Source: Phycisphaera sp. (GTDB lineage: Bacteria; Planctomycetota; Phycisphaerae; Phycisphaerales; UBA1924). From it: DNA of 64,000 nt. Under the pieces are notes generated by a model, which did not search any database, was not told the DNA's origin, and saw only the letters and a program-made list of their open reading frames with translations. The stretch covers positions 1,523,575-1,587,574 of the forward strand of contig RHLH01000001.1 in assembly GCA_003712165.1 (NCBI GenBank), read 5' to 3'. Shown in pieces: positions 44,901 to 52,755 of the stretch (the stretch's first letter is position 1; every line of letters begins with the position of its first letter). Both the position numbers and the translations under genes were made by a program.

Positions 44901-45536
44901 ATGGCTGAATCGATCATGGGCAAACCCGAACACATCAATGTGCTGATCATCCGTTCAGGCCAGAGCGAGTGGGACCGAACGGGTCGGCTCGCGGGTCAGG
45001 CAGACTTGCCGCTGTGCGAGCAGTCGAAGCTGGAGTTGCAGGATGCCTCGTCGTTGCTGGACGGCGCGGAGCTGAGTGCGATTCTCCACGCGGGCGATCA
45101 GTGTTCGAAATCGACGGCCGAGGCGTACGCGAGGGTTACGGGCGGGAAGTCCAAGACCATTGACGCCATCGCGGATATCGACCTTGGCCTCTGGGAAGGC
45201 CTGAGGTGGGAAGATCTCGAGGACAAGGCCCCTAAGGCATTCCGAGAGTGGAAAGAGAACCCTGCCAACGTCAGCGTGCCAGAGGGCGAGTCACTGAACG
45301 AGGCCTACAGCCGGATCTCGCTGGCCCTTGCCAAGGCGATCGAGAAGCTCCGGGCCCCAGATCCTGGTGTTGGAGTGGTTCTTCGACCGATGGCTTACGG
45401 ATTGGTGAGATGCTGGCTGACCGGACGACCGGTAAGTGAGCTGTGGGAGATTATGGAAGGGCCTTCTGCCGAATGGCACGAGCTTTCACGGGCTCAGCTG
45501 AAGCAGACCCGCGAATTGAGCCGGGTCGGGAGCTAA
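44901..45536 (+). CDS. Histidine phosphatase-like protein without catalytic histidines
   Basis: A 211-residue protein matching the phosphoglycerate-mutase-like fold: VLIIRSGQSEWDRTGRLAGQ at 14-33, then DLGLWEGLRWEDL at 94-106 and VVLRPMAYGLVRC near 159-171. In active members the first motif is RHG and the last is SHG. Here they are R18-S19-G20 and L161-R162-P163, so both catalytic histidines are lost, while the acidic Glu99 stays. It should not be a phosphatase. It precedes accD by 41 bases. Start at 44901 or the in-frame ATG at 44916. Confidence 0.68.
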   Translation: MAESIMGKPEHINVLIIRSGQSEWDRTGRLAGQADLPLCEQSKLELQDASSLLDGAELSAILHAGDQCSKSTAEAYARVTGGKSKTIDAIADIDLGLWEGLRWEDLEDKAPKAFREWKENPANVSVPEGESLNEAYSRISLALAKAIEKLRAPDPGVGVVLRPMAYGLVRCWLTGRPVSELWEIMEGPSAEWHELSRAQLKQTRELSRVGS

Positions 45537-45577
45537 CCTCTACACCCCAGGCGGATGCCCGGATCGAGGAGCGATGG

Positions 45578-46426
45578 ATGTCGCAAACCGCAACGAGAAG
45601 CTGGACGCAGGTGCAGACCGGCACCAAGACGAAGAGCTCGATCCCCGAGGGACTCTGGCTCCGCTGCCCGGGCTGTAGCCAGATGATCTACCGCAAGCAG
45701 ATGGAAGCCAACCTGTCCGTCTGCCCCGAGTGCGGGCACCACTTCCGCATCAGCGCCTCAACGCGTGTTGAGCAGCTCATCGATACCGGCACCTTCGAGC
45801 GTCTCTTTGCCAACGTCGAATCAAACGACCCGCTGAAGTTCAAGGATCTCAAGAGCTACCGCGACCGGCTGCTCGCTGAGCAGATCAAGAGCGGCCAGAC
45901 CGATGCGATCATCGCTGGTGTTGGCTTCATCAAGGGCCGGCAGGTCGCGCTGGCGTGCATGGACCTTTCGTTCATGATGGGCTCGATGGGCTCTGTTGTG
46001 GGCGAGGTGCTGACCCGCACGATCGAGCACGCGACCGAGCACAATCTTCCTCTTGTCATCGTCAGCTGCTCGGGCGGCGCTCGCATGCAGGAATCGGGCC
46101 TTAGCCTTATGCAGATGGCCAAGTCGAGCGCGGCTCTCGCACGATTTGATGACGCCGGCGGGGTGTACATCTCGGTCCTGACCGACCCGACCACGGGCGG
46201 TGTGACCGCGAGCTACGCGATGCTGGGTGATGTGATCATCGCCGAGCCAGAAGCGTTGATCGGCTTCGCCGGGCCTCGCGTGATCCGTCAGACAATCAGG
46301 CAGGACCTGCCCGAGGGCTTCCAGCGATCAGAGTTCCTGCTCGAGTGCGGCATGGTCGATCAGGTTGTGCCCCGTCACGATATGCGGAACCAGATTGCAC
46401 GCCTTGTTGACTACGCGGGCGGTTGA
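45578..46426 (+). CDS. accD: Acetyl-CoA carboxylase carboxyltransferase subunit beta
   Basis: A 282-residue subunit that, with AccA, moves a carboxyl from biotin to acetyl-CoA for fatty acid synthesis. The N-terminal zinc finger has Cys30, Cys33, Cys49 and Cys52 (CPGCSQ, CPECGHHF). VIVSCSGGARMQE and DPTTGGVTASYAMLGD are the CoA/biotin site motifs and GFAGPRVIRQT follows. Length is typical. GAGGAG lies 6 bases before the ATG at 45578; a second ATG 4 bases upstream is out of frame. Its TGA stop overlaps the TTG start of lnt. Confidence 0.95.
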   Translation: MSQTATRSWTQVQTGTKTKSSIPEGLWLRCPGCSQMIYRKQMEANLSVCPECGHHFRISASTRVEQLIDTGTFERLFANVESNDPLKFKDLKSYRDRLLAEQIKSGQTDAIIAGVGFIKGRQVALACMDLSFMMGSMGSVVGEVLTRTIEHATEHNLPLVIVSCSGGARMQESGLSLMQMAKSSAALARFDDAGGVYISVLTDPTTGGVTASYAMLGDVIIAEPEALIGFAGPRVIRQTIRQDLPEGFQRSEFLLECGMVDQVVPRHDMRNQIARLVDYAGG

Positions 46427-48147
46427 AATACAACCCGGCAGCCGAAGAATCGCCTGTGACTGATCGCCCTGAAGCAAGCGAGTCTGGTAAGGCAGGTGCA
46501 CTGAAATGGTGGCACGCGCTGGTTGCCGGTCTCCTGTATTCCGTGCTGATGTTCGGTGCGTTCCCACCCATGTCTCTCTGGGCATTGAGCTTTCTTGCTC
46601 CGTTTCCCTTGATGTATGTCGCGTGGAAGACACCGAGGCCTTTCCGGCACGGGCTGTGCGTATTGATCGGTTCGATTCCGTTCTATGCGTACCAGTTCAC
46701 CTATGTGATCGATATCTCCGTTGCGGGGTATGTTCCGTTGGTTGTGTATCTTGCGGCCTGGCCAGCATTGTTCGTTTGGCTCGGCGGCGCCATTCGCAGG
46801 AGGCTGCCCTGGCTGGCAGCGTCAGTCCTGTTGCCCGTCGCCTGGGTCGGCGTGGATGTGTTTCGGGGTGAGGTGCTCTTCGGTGGATTCGAGTGGTACC
46901 AAGTTGGGCAGCCACTGATCGCGAACGTGTTCCTCGCATCGACAGCGGGTATCGGCGGGCCCTACTTCGTGACGCTGTTAGCAGTTGTGCCCGCGGCCGT
47001 TGCGATTGAGCTTCGTGGCGCTACGAACCGAAAGAGGCTCGTCGCTGCCGGTATCTTCTGGTGTTCACTGGTCGGGTGGGGGCTTGGCCTTGCTTCGAGC
47101 CTTCTCTCGCAGGGTGAGGGTGGAGAAACGCGGGAAGCGAGGATTGCACTTGTTCAGACCAATGTTTCGCAGGACAACAAACTCGGCTGGTCGTTCGAAC
47201 AGCGTCAGCGCGATTTCGATGAGTTTGTGGCGCTGACGGGACGCGCTGTGCTGGAGAAACCAGAGCTCATCGTCTGGCCAGAGACGATGTTCCCTGGGAT
47301 TGCTCTTGACAGCGACACGGCATCGATGCTTGAGCGTGAGCGCCTCGGTCACCTCAACGGTTTCCGCGAGCAACTGCTCAGCGTGCAGAATGCGATCGGT
47401 GTGCCGATGCTCGTCGGGGCGCAGAGAGCTGATAACGTGCGCGTCATCGAGGAGGGCGGCAGGGTTAGATTTGAGCACGACGGTGCTTACAACTCCGCGT
47501 TTGTGGTATCAGAAGGCTCGGTTCTTGATGAGCGCTACGACAAGCTTTCACCGACGCCGTTTGGTGAGACTCTGCCGTACATCAAAAGCTGGCCCTGGCT
47601 CCAGGATCTCGTCCTTCAGATCGGCCTTGGTGCGTCCGGGATGGACTTTGGTTTGGAGTCTGGTGAGGACCCGAAGCCCCTGCTGATCGAAACCCGAGGG
47701 GGGAAGATTCGGGTTGCGACTCCGATCTGCTTCGAGTCCACGCAGTCGGCCGTCTGTAGGCGGATTGTGAACGCGGGCGATGGGGCGGATCTGATGATTC
47801 TGATGACCAACGACGGCTGGTTTGCTGATCTCGATGCCGGGCGGCAGATGCATCTGCTCCTTGCACGCTGGAGATGTGTAGAACTGGGGCTGCCGATGGC
47901 TCGGTGTGCCAACACCGGGATCACCAGTTTCATCGATCGTGCCGGGACCGTAACGCACCAGCTCGAGCCTAGAGAAGCCGGTGTGTTGGTCGAGACCGCC
48001 CGGCTCGATGCTCATCCGACGGTGTACCGCAGGATCGGGAATCTCGTAGGATGGCTCTCGCTCGCCGGTCTCGGCGTGTTCTGGCTGCTGGCCGTCGCAC
48101 AGAGATTCAATCCCGGGGCGGTACGTGGCCCGAAGAAGGACCTATGA
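46423..48147 (+). CDS. lnt: Apolipoprotein N-acyltransferase
   Basis: A 574-residue inner membrane enzyme adding the third acyl chain to lipoproteins. About 6-7 N-terminal helices (WWHALVAGLLYSVLMFGAF to LGLASSLLS) are followed by a nitrilase-like periplasmic domain with the triad Glu287 (WPETMFPG), Lys374 (YDKLSPTPFGE) and Cys436 (PICFES), then a last helix (LVGWLSLAGLGVFWLLAV). Size is slightly larger than in E. coli. The apparent start is a TTG overlapping the accD stop; a GTG at 46456 is another option. Its stop overlaps the next lipoprotein gene. Confidence 0.93.
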   Translation: MKYNPAAEESPVTDRPEASESGKAGALKWWHALVAGLLYSVLMFGAFPPMSLWALSFLAPFPLMYVAWKTPRPFRHGLCVLIGSIPFYAYQFTYVIDISVAGYVPLVVYLAAWPALFVWLGGAIRRRLPWLAASVLLPVAWVGVDVFRGEVLFGGFEWYQVGQPLIANVFLASTAGIGGPYFVTLLAVVPAAVAIELRGATNRKRLVAAGIFWCSLVGWGLGLASSLLSQGEGGETREARIALVQTNVSQDNKLGWSFEQRQRDFDEFVALTGRAVLEKPELIVWPETMFPGIALDSDTASMLERERLGHLNGFREQLLSVQNAIGVPMLVGAQRADNVRVIEEGGRVRFEHDGAYNSAFVVSEGSVLDERYDKLSPTPFGETLPYIKSWPWLQDLVLQIGLGASGMDFGLESGEDPKPLLIETRGGKIRVATPICFESTQSAVCRRIVNAGDGADLMILMTNDGWFADLDAGRQMHLLLARWRCVELGLPMARCANTGITSFIDRAGTVTHQLEPREAGVLVETARLDAHPTVYRRIGNLVGWLSLAGLGVFWLLAVAQRFNPGAVRGPKKDL

Positions 48148-49250
48148 GCATGAATCAACGGATCAAGAGCGGTTTAATGAAGCTAGCTGCACTCTCACTG
48201 ACGGCGATGGTCGCGGGCTGCAGCGCCCCAAAGCCGAGGCCTGCTGAGCGTGACGGTGTGGTGCAGGTCGGCGCAAACACACAGCCAAAGGAGCGACGAT
48301 CGACGATGGAACTCCGCCGGGAGTACTCCAACATCGTCAAGCAGGAACATCTCCTGGATCGGGCAACGAAGTTTCTCGAGGCCGCCACGCTCTCGGAAAG
48401 CCCGCAGTCTCGCGCGAATGCCTACGAGGCGCTCGTGCAGCTTCCCGGCACGCTGGACAAGGTTGTCGATCGCGGGCTGATTGATGAGAACTACGGAGTG
48501 CGCAGCATCGCGGCGATGGCTGTCGGCAGCGCGAAGCTAACGGGGCATAGCGATCTTCTGCGTGTGATGCTGGGCGACGAGTCGCCCTTCGTGCAAACCG
48601 CGGCGGTGTTCGCTCTTCACCAGACCGGGCAGCAGGTCGATCTGAATCTTCTCGTCGACCATCTGTTCCAGGAAGAAGACCCCGGGCTTAGAGCACACAC
48701 GGCATTCCTGATCGGCGAGATCGGTGATGCATCGGCTCTGCCTCTGATCCGAGATGCCGCGCGTGCCCCGATGCCAAGGGCGCTGGAATCGAGGCTCAAG
48801 CTGCTGGACCTCCAGTTGAGTGAGGCGATGGTCAAGCTGGGTGATGAGTCCCAGCTCCAGCCATTGCGGGCCGCGTTGTTCCCAGCTATGCCTGCCGATT
48901 TGGAGGCGACAGGGCTCGCGATCCAGGCGCTGGGCGAAGTCGGTGACCGATCCTCCAGGGGGACATTGGCCAAGCTTTCGGAATCTGCCGGCCCCAACGG
49001 AGAACTGCTACCTCCGGAGATCCTGCTTGCGATCGCAATCACAATGTCCAAGCTGGGAGACAAGAATGGGTGGTATCTGGCTGACATGTTCTGGGAAAGC
49101 GATCGAGAGGTCGTGAGGGCGGATTCGGCGGCGGTCTTTGGTTGGACGGGCCGGGTCGAGGATCTGGCGAAGTTGGAGCGGATGCTCTCGGACCCTTCTG
49201 AGATGGTCGGTGTTGCCGCGGCATCGGGTATTGTCCGTCGGATCAAATAA
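48144..49250 (+). CDS. Lipoprotein with HEAT-like repeats
   Basis: A 368-residue protein with a lipoprotein signal (LAALSLTAMVAGC, Cys26). The body is an alpha-helical solenoid of HEAT-like units: NYGVRSIAAMAVGSAKLTGH, VQTAAVFALHQTGQQ, RAHTAFLIGEIGDASALPLI and VVRADSAAVFGWTGRVEDLA. Such repeats usually bind proteins. AGAAGGA precedes the ATG, which overlaps the lnt stop (ATGA). Being next to the enzyme that finishes lipoproteins may be coincidence. Function unknown. Confidence 0.75.
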   Translation: MSMNQRIKSGLMKLAALSLTAMVAGCSAPKPRPAERDGVVQVGANTQPKERRSTMELRREYSNIVKQEHLLDRATKFLEAATLSESPQSRANAYEALVQLPGTLDKVVDRGLIDENYGVRSIAAMAVGSAKLTGHSDLLRVMLGDESPFVQTAAVFALHQTGQQVDLNLLVDHLFQEEDPGLRAHTAFLIGEIGDASALPLIRDAARAPMPRALESRLKLLDLQLSEAMVKLGDESQLQPLRAALFPAMPADLEATGLAIQALGEVGDRSSRGTLAKLSESAGPNGELLPPEILLAIAITMSKLGDKNGWYLADMFWESDREVVRADSAAVFGWTGRVEDLAKLERMLSDPSEMVGVAAASGIVRRIK

Positions 49251-49520
49251 ACTACAGAGATCCACTGGGGCTGGCGGAACCGGTCCGGGTGACGCTACAC
49301 TATCTATGAGCGGCTGGGATGCCGCGACCCAGAGCGGGAGGCACCACCGGCCATGGCGGGCAAGGGGGTGCTGCCGACGGGAGACCAGCGGGGTCCCCGG
49401 CGAGGCCGTGAGGCCATATGCTCAGCAGCGAACGGGCGACGAGACTGTGGGAGTAATCCCTGTCTCATGATCGATGGCTCTCCGCACGATGCGGTAGGGT
49501 CGAATGACTGGAGCGAGTAA
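49251..49520 (+). other. Hairpin-rich intergenic segment
   Basis: 270 bases, very GC-rich, with several short inverted repeats. The clearest, 49441-49466, has GAGAC...GTCTC and an inner GGGA...TCCC pair around GTAA. A GCACC...GGTGC pair lies near 49346-49371. No known RNA family core (SRP, RNase P, tmRNA, cobalamin or c-di-GMP) was recognised. It may be a leader of the next gene. Confidence 0.35.
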
Positions 49521-50378
49521 GTGCACATCTTGACAAAGATCCTGGTCGTGTTTGCAGCCGTCTTGAGCCTCGGGCTCGCGGCTCTGACGTCTTCGTACGC
49601 GATGAACCGTGACACGATCACGAGCTCGTTTAACGACATGAAGGCCCAGCGCGACAAGGCCAATTCTCTGTACGAGACACAGAGCAGCCAGTTCGCCGAA
49701 GAGAAGGCCACACTGAACTCGCAGATTCAGACTCTGCAGAATGAGTTGAGTCAGGCTCAGAACGCGAACCGCGATGTCGAATCGCAGCTCGCTGAGCTTC
49801 GATTAGAGGCGAGGACAGCATCGGATCGCGCCGACTCGGTAACACGCCAGATCGCCGATCTTGGAAAGACAGTTGATACTCAATCGAAGCTCATCACAAG
49901 CATGAGTGAAGAGCAGCGCAAACTCCGGGAGGACGCTCAAAGAGCACGCGAGCGGCTCATCGCTTCGCTTGATCGCGTGAACGACCTTGAGAGCCAGAAC
50001 GAAGTGCTGACCCAGGCCAACCGTGCACTGCAGCAGTCGGTTGTTGAGCTTCAGGACATTGCCAATAACGGCGGTACGGCGACCGCTGATGCTGGCACCG
50101 TCGGTGAGCCCCGAACGATCTCGGGGAACTTGATCTCGGGTCGTGTCCGCGAGGTTCGTAGCGACAACGGCCAGCAGTACGCCGAGGTAGACCTTGGGAC
50201 TCGTGACCGTCTCCGTAAGAACACCAAGCTTCACATCACCCGTAACGGTGAGTTCGTCGCGAACCTGATCATCGTCAGGACAGACCTTCAGACCTCTGTT
50301 GGTCGCGTTGACACCATCGGTGATGACACTGTCCAGGTTCGCCCGGGCGATGTCGTCCTCAGCAGCCTGACCCGCTAA
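49521..50378 (+). CDS. Membrane-anchored coiled-coil protein
   Basis: A 285-residue protein that starts at a GTG. The N-terminus is a membrane anchor or signal (ILVVFAAVLSLGLAALTSSYA). Residues about 40-195 form a long coiled coil (QIQTLQNELSQAQNANRDVE, QRKLREDAQRARERLIASLD). The C-terminal about 85 residues are beta-rich (SGRVREVRSDNGQQYAEVDL, VGRVDTIGDDTVQVRPGDVV), like the small domain found after coiled coils in MreC-type or secretion-associated proteins. No family assigned. A 70-residue membrane protein gene follows 24 bases later. Confidence 0.75.
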   Translation: MHILTKILVVFAAVLSLGLAALTSSYAMNRDTITSSFNDMKAQRDKANSLYETQSSQFAEEKATLNSQIQTLQNELSQAQNANRDVESQLAELRLEARTASDRADSVTRQIADLGKTVDTQSKLITSMSEEQRKLREDAQRARERLIASLDRVNDLESQNEVLTQANRALQQSVVELQDIANNGGTATADAGTVGEPRTISGNLISGRVREVRSDNGQQYAEVDLGTRDRLRKNTKLHITRNGEFVANLIIVRTDLQTSVGRVDTIGDDTVQVRPGDVVLSSLTR

Positions 50379-50402
50379 CGTCCGAGCTACGGAGAAACAA
50401 CG

Positions 50403-50615
50403 ATGAGTAAGCAGTTTGCGATGAAGATGCCTGGGGGTCGGCGTGCACGCGGCGGCGGTCCGGACGTGTACACGGGGCTTCTCTTCCTTTCGGTCTTGGT
50501 TCTCGGTGCGGCCGCGACTCTGATGTATTTCGCAGCGGTCGAGGTGAGTCCGGAAAGCAACCCGCTGGCGCTTCAAGAGAAGGATCGGATCTCTCTTCCG
50601 AACCTCGCCGAGTAA
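50403..50615 (+). CDS. Small single-span membrane protein
   Basis: 70 residues with a basic Gly-rich N-terminus (MKMPGGRRARGGG), one membrane helix (LLFLSVLVLGAAATLMYFAA) and a short acidic end. GGAGA precedes the ATG. It follows the coiled-coil gene by 24 bases in the same direction, so the two probably work together in the membrane. Unknown family. Confidence 0.7.
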   Translation: MSKQFAMKMPGGRRARGGGPDVYTGLLFLSVLVLGAAATLMYFAAVEVSPESNPLALQEKDRISLPNLAE

Positions 50616-50640
50616 ACGAATAGACGACTTTCCCGCGGGC

Positions 50641-50668
50641 TTGACTCAATCGAGGTCGGGTCTATATT
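50641..50668 (+). promoter_or_regulatory. Promoter of tRNA-Asp
   Basis: TTGACT (50641-50646), 16 bases, TATATT (50663-50668). It lies about 32 bases before the tRNA. Confidence 0.75.
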
Positions 50669-50700
50669 TGCGGGTACCGATGACCGATGGTCGCGGTGAC

Positions 50701-50774
50701 GGGGCGGTAGCTCAATTGGTTAGAGCATCGGACTGTCGATCCGAAGGTTGCGGGTTCGATTCCCGTCCGCCTCG
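50701..50774 (+). tRNA. tRNA-Asp (anticodon GTC)
   Basis: GGGGCGG pairs with CCGCCTC as acceptor stem (one G-U). TAGCTCAATTGGTTAGAGCA is the D arm, TCGGA CTGTCGA TCCGA the anticodon arm with GTC, and GCGGGTTCGATTCCCGT the T arm with the invariant TTCGA. CCA is not encoded; the discriminator is G. The single tRNA gene seen in the window. Confidence 0.97.
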
Positions 50775-50776
50775 CT

Positions 50777-51847
50777 TCAAGCCTCCGCATTGCGGAGGTT
50801 TGTTTCTTTTTGCATGCTCGTATCTGATGAGTTGATCTTTCTGTTCAGCATGTCCCACACTTCGTCGACCGTGATGCGTCTCATCATCTCGAGGCCCGAC
50901 ACTTCGATCTTGTGATCGAGTATGTCAGTGGGTGTTCTGTGTTGGATGACATCGCTTGTACGCTGGTAGGGGCCGACGAGGCCTGTGTCCGTCGGGCCGA
51001 ACAGCGCGACGGTCGGGGTGTTGAATCCGACGGCCATGTGCAGGGCTGCGGAGTCGTTGGCAACAACGAGCTGGGCGCGTTCGATAAGAGCCATCATCTC
51101 GCCGACAGTTGTTTTGCCGACCCGGTTCACGACGCCTGCCAGTTCGAAGAGCGGAGAGCACTGCTCCTCTTCGCCAGGCGCGCCGAGGACGACGGCGGTT
51201 AGCCCGAGGGACTTGATGCGTTCTGCCAGCTCGACGAAGCGCCCGATCGGCCATCGTTTGCCGGGCCAGAGACTTGTCGGTGCGAGGGCGATGAACGGGG
51301 CTTCGAGTTTGTTGTCGCTGTTGATGGCTCTCTGTGCCTCTGGCGTTGTGTAGAGGCGCATGTCGGGTTTGTTGCACGAGATCCCAAGCGGGGTTAGCAG
51401 TGCAAGCATTTTGTCCACGGTGTGCGTCTGGCTGGGCACTCGGACCTTGCGGTTGAGCCCGAGCCAGCCGAGTTCACGTGCGTCCGCGTAGCCGACACGG
51501 AGCGGGGCCCCGGTTGCGAATGTGAAAAGCCCCGAGCGGAGCAGTCCCTGGGCATCGATGGTGATATCGAAACGCTGATTGCGCAGTTCTCGCATAAAGC
51601 GGAGAGCGGGCAAGGGGTTCAGCTTCTTGCTCGTGGCGCCCATGCCCTTGCGATCGAAGGGGATAACCTCGTCGATAGCGGGGTGCGCCGAGATAGCGTC
51701 CGCGTAGGGGGTATTGACGAGCCAGGAGATGCTGGCATCTGGCCACTTGGCTTTGAGTGCAGCCGCGACCGGGACAGATCGGCAGACGTCTCCGAGGGCA
51801 CTCGGTCGGATGATCAGGATGCGTCGCGGCGTATCCAAGACGAACAC
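50777..51847 (-). CDS. Glycosyltransferase family 9 (heptosyltransferase-like)
   Basis: A 356-residue GT-B glycosyltransferase. RILIIRPSALGDVCRSVPVA at the start, DAQGLLRSG, LAPTSLWPGKRWP and VANDSAALHMAVGFNTPTVA match family GT9, which transfers heptose from ADP-heptose onto LPS core. This fits GmhA at 24937. GTG at 51847 is chosen because it gives the usual N-terminus; the frame is open upstream to 51991 and would overlap the divergent gene. The end of the gene contains the tRNA terminator hairpin. Confidence 0.87.
   Translation of the reverse strand: MFVLDTPRRILIIRPSALGDVCRSVPVAAALKAKWPDASISWLVNTPYADAISAHPAIDEVIPFDRKGMGATSKKLNPLPALRFMRELRNQRFDITIDAQGLLRSGLFTFATGAPLRVGYADARELGWLGLNRKVRVPSQTHTVDKMLALLTPLGISCNKPDMRLYTTPEAQRAINSDNKLEAPFIALAPTSLWPGKRWPIGRFVELAERIKSLGLTAVVLGAPGEEEQCSPLFELAGVVNRVGKTTVGEMMALIERAQLVVANDSAALHMAVGFNTPTVALFGPTDTGLVGPYQRTSDVIQHRTPTDILDHKIEVSGLEMMRRITVDEVWDMLNRKINSSDTSMQKETNLRNAEA
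50779..50815 (+). terminator. Rho-independent terminator of tRNA-Asp
   Basis: CCTCCGC and GCGGAGG form a 7-bp stem around ATT, extended by AA/TT, and are followed by TTTGTTTCTTTTT. The hairpin falls inside the last codons of the convergent glycosyltransferase gene. Confidence 0.88.
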
Positions 51848-51885
51848 AGTATCGGCGCCACGCCCGGCTCGTGTACGATCTTGGC

Positions 51886-52752
51886 ATGCGAGGCGTGATT
51901 CTGGCTTTGATGCTGCTCTTGTCGGTGCGGGGGGCCCATGCAGACCCGCCGGCCGGTTCGTTTGCGGTCTCAGAGTTGCCAGAAAACGCATCTGGGTTGG
52001 AGCGGCTGCTCGTTGATGTTGCTGCCGGGCTCGGTGCAGAGGAATCTGCCGAGGAGGCGTTGATCGAGTTTGACCTCAATACGTGGCGTTCTGCAGCCCC
52101 GGACGATTTCGTGCCCGGCCCGATGAACGACATCCTGGGAGCTGTCGGGCTGGCGGATGCGAGGACGCTTGGCGTCTTCATTCTGGGCGATGAGCTGAGG
52201 ATTCTGTGGGATCGGCGCATGCGAGCCGAGGGGAAGCAGGTGTTCGTCATCGCTTCGCGCCAATCTGCAGTCGGCATAGGTTATGAAGAATGGATTCTCG
52301 CAGGCGTTAAGCCCGGCCGGATCGTTCGCGCGTTGGCGAGGATGTGGTTCGCTATCGATCAATCCGATCACAGCGTATCGAGTTGGGCCGGGTTTGATAG
52401 GTACGCGAGAAGCCGCTCTTCACTGTTGGCTTCGGTCGATAGGGCGTGCGATTCGGTTTCGCTTGTTGTTACAGGGGATGGCGTACTAGGGCTCGTGATC
52501 GAGTTCGAGCGAGGGGTCAAGCTGGAGTCCCTCGCGCGTGCGGTCGATCATGTCGTGCCTACAGAACCAGTCTGGACGGAGACCGCGAAGAGGAATCACC
52601 GGGTTCTTGGTGCTGTCTTGATCCGTGGAACGGAGTACGAGCCCGCCGCCGTCGTAGGGCATGTCAGTGAGAAGCCTGCTGTTGTACTCGGGCTACGTGC
52701 AGAAGATGCGATACGTGTATACGGCTCGCTCAGTGAGCCGGCAGTTGAGTGA
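51886..52752 (+). CDS. Secreted protein of unknown function
   Basis: A 288-residue protein with a signal peptide (MRGVILALMLLLSVRGAHA). The mature part alternates strands and helices (LGVFILGDELRILWDRRM, EWILAGVKPGRIVRALARMW, SLVVTGDGVLGLVIEFERG) without a known motif. It diverges from the GT9 gene with about 38 bases between starts and converges on gspE, ending 3 bases from it. Periplasmic location is inferred. Not recognised. Confidence 0.65.
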   Translation: MRGVILALMLLLSVRGAHADPPAGSFAVSELPENASGLERLLVDVAAGLGAEESAEEALIEFDLNTWRSAAPDDFVPGPMNDILGAVGLADARTLGVFILGDELRILWDRRMRAEGKQVFVIASRQSAVGIGYEEWILAGVKPGRIVRALARMWFAIDQSDHSVSSWAGFDRYARSRSSLLASVDRACDSVSLVVTGDGVLGLVIEFERGVKLESLARAVDHVVPTEPVWTETAKRNHRVLGAVLIRGTEYEPAAVVGHVSEKPAVVLGLRAEDAIRVYGSLSEPAVE

Positions 52753-52755
52753 GAG

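Noticed and set aside
49251..49520. SRP RNA, RNase P RNA or tmRNA in the hairpin-rich gap
   Set aside because: The conserved cores of these RNAs are absent.
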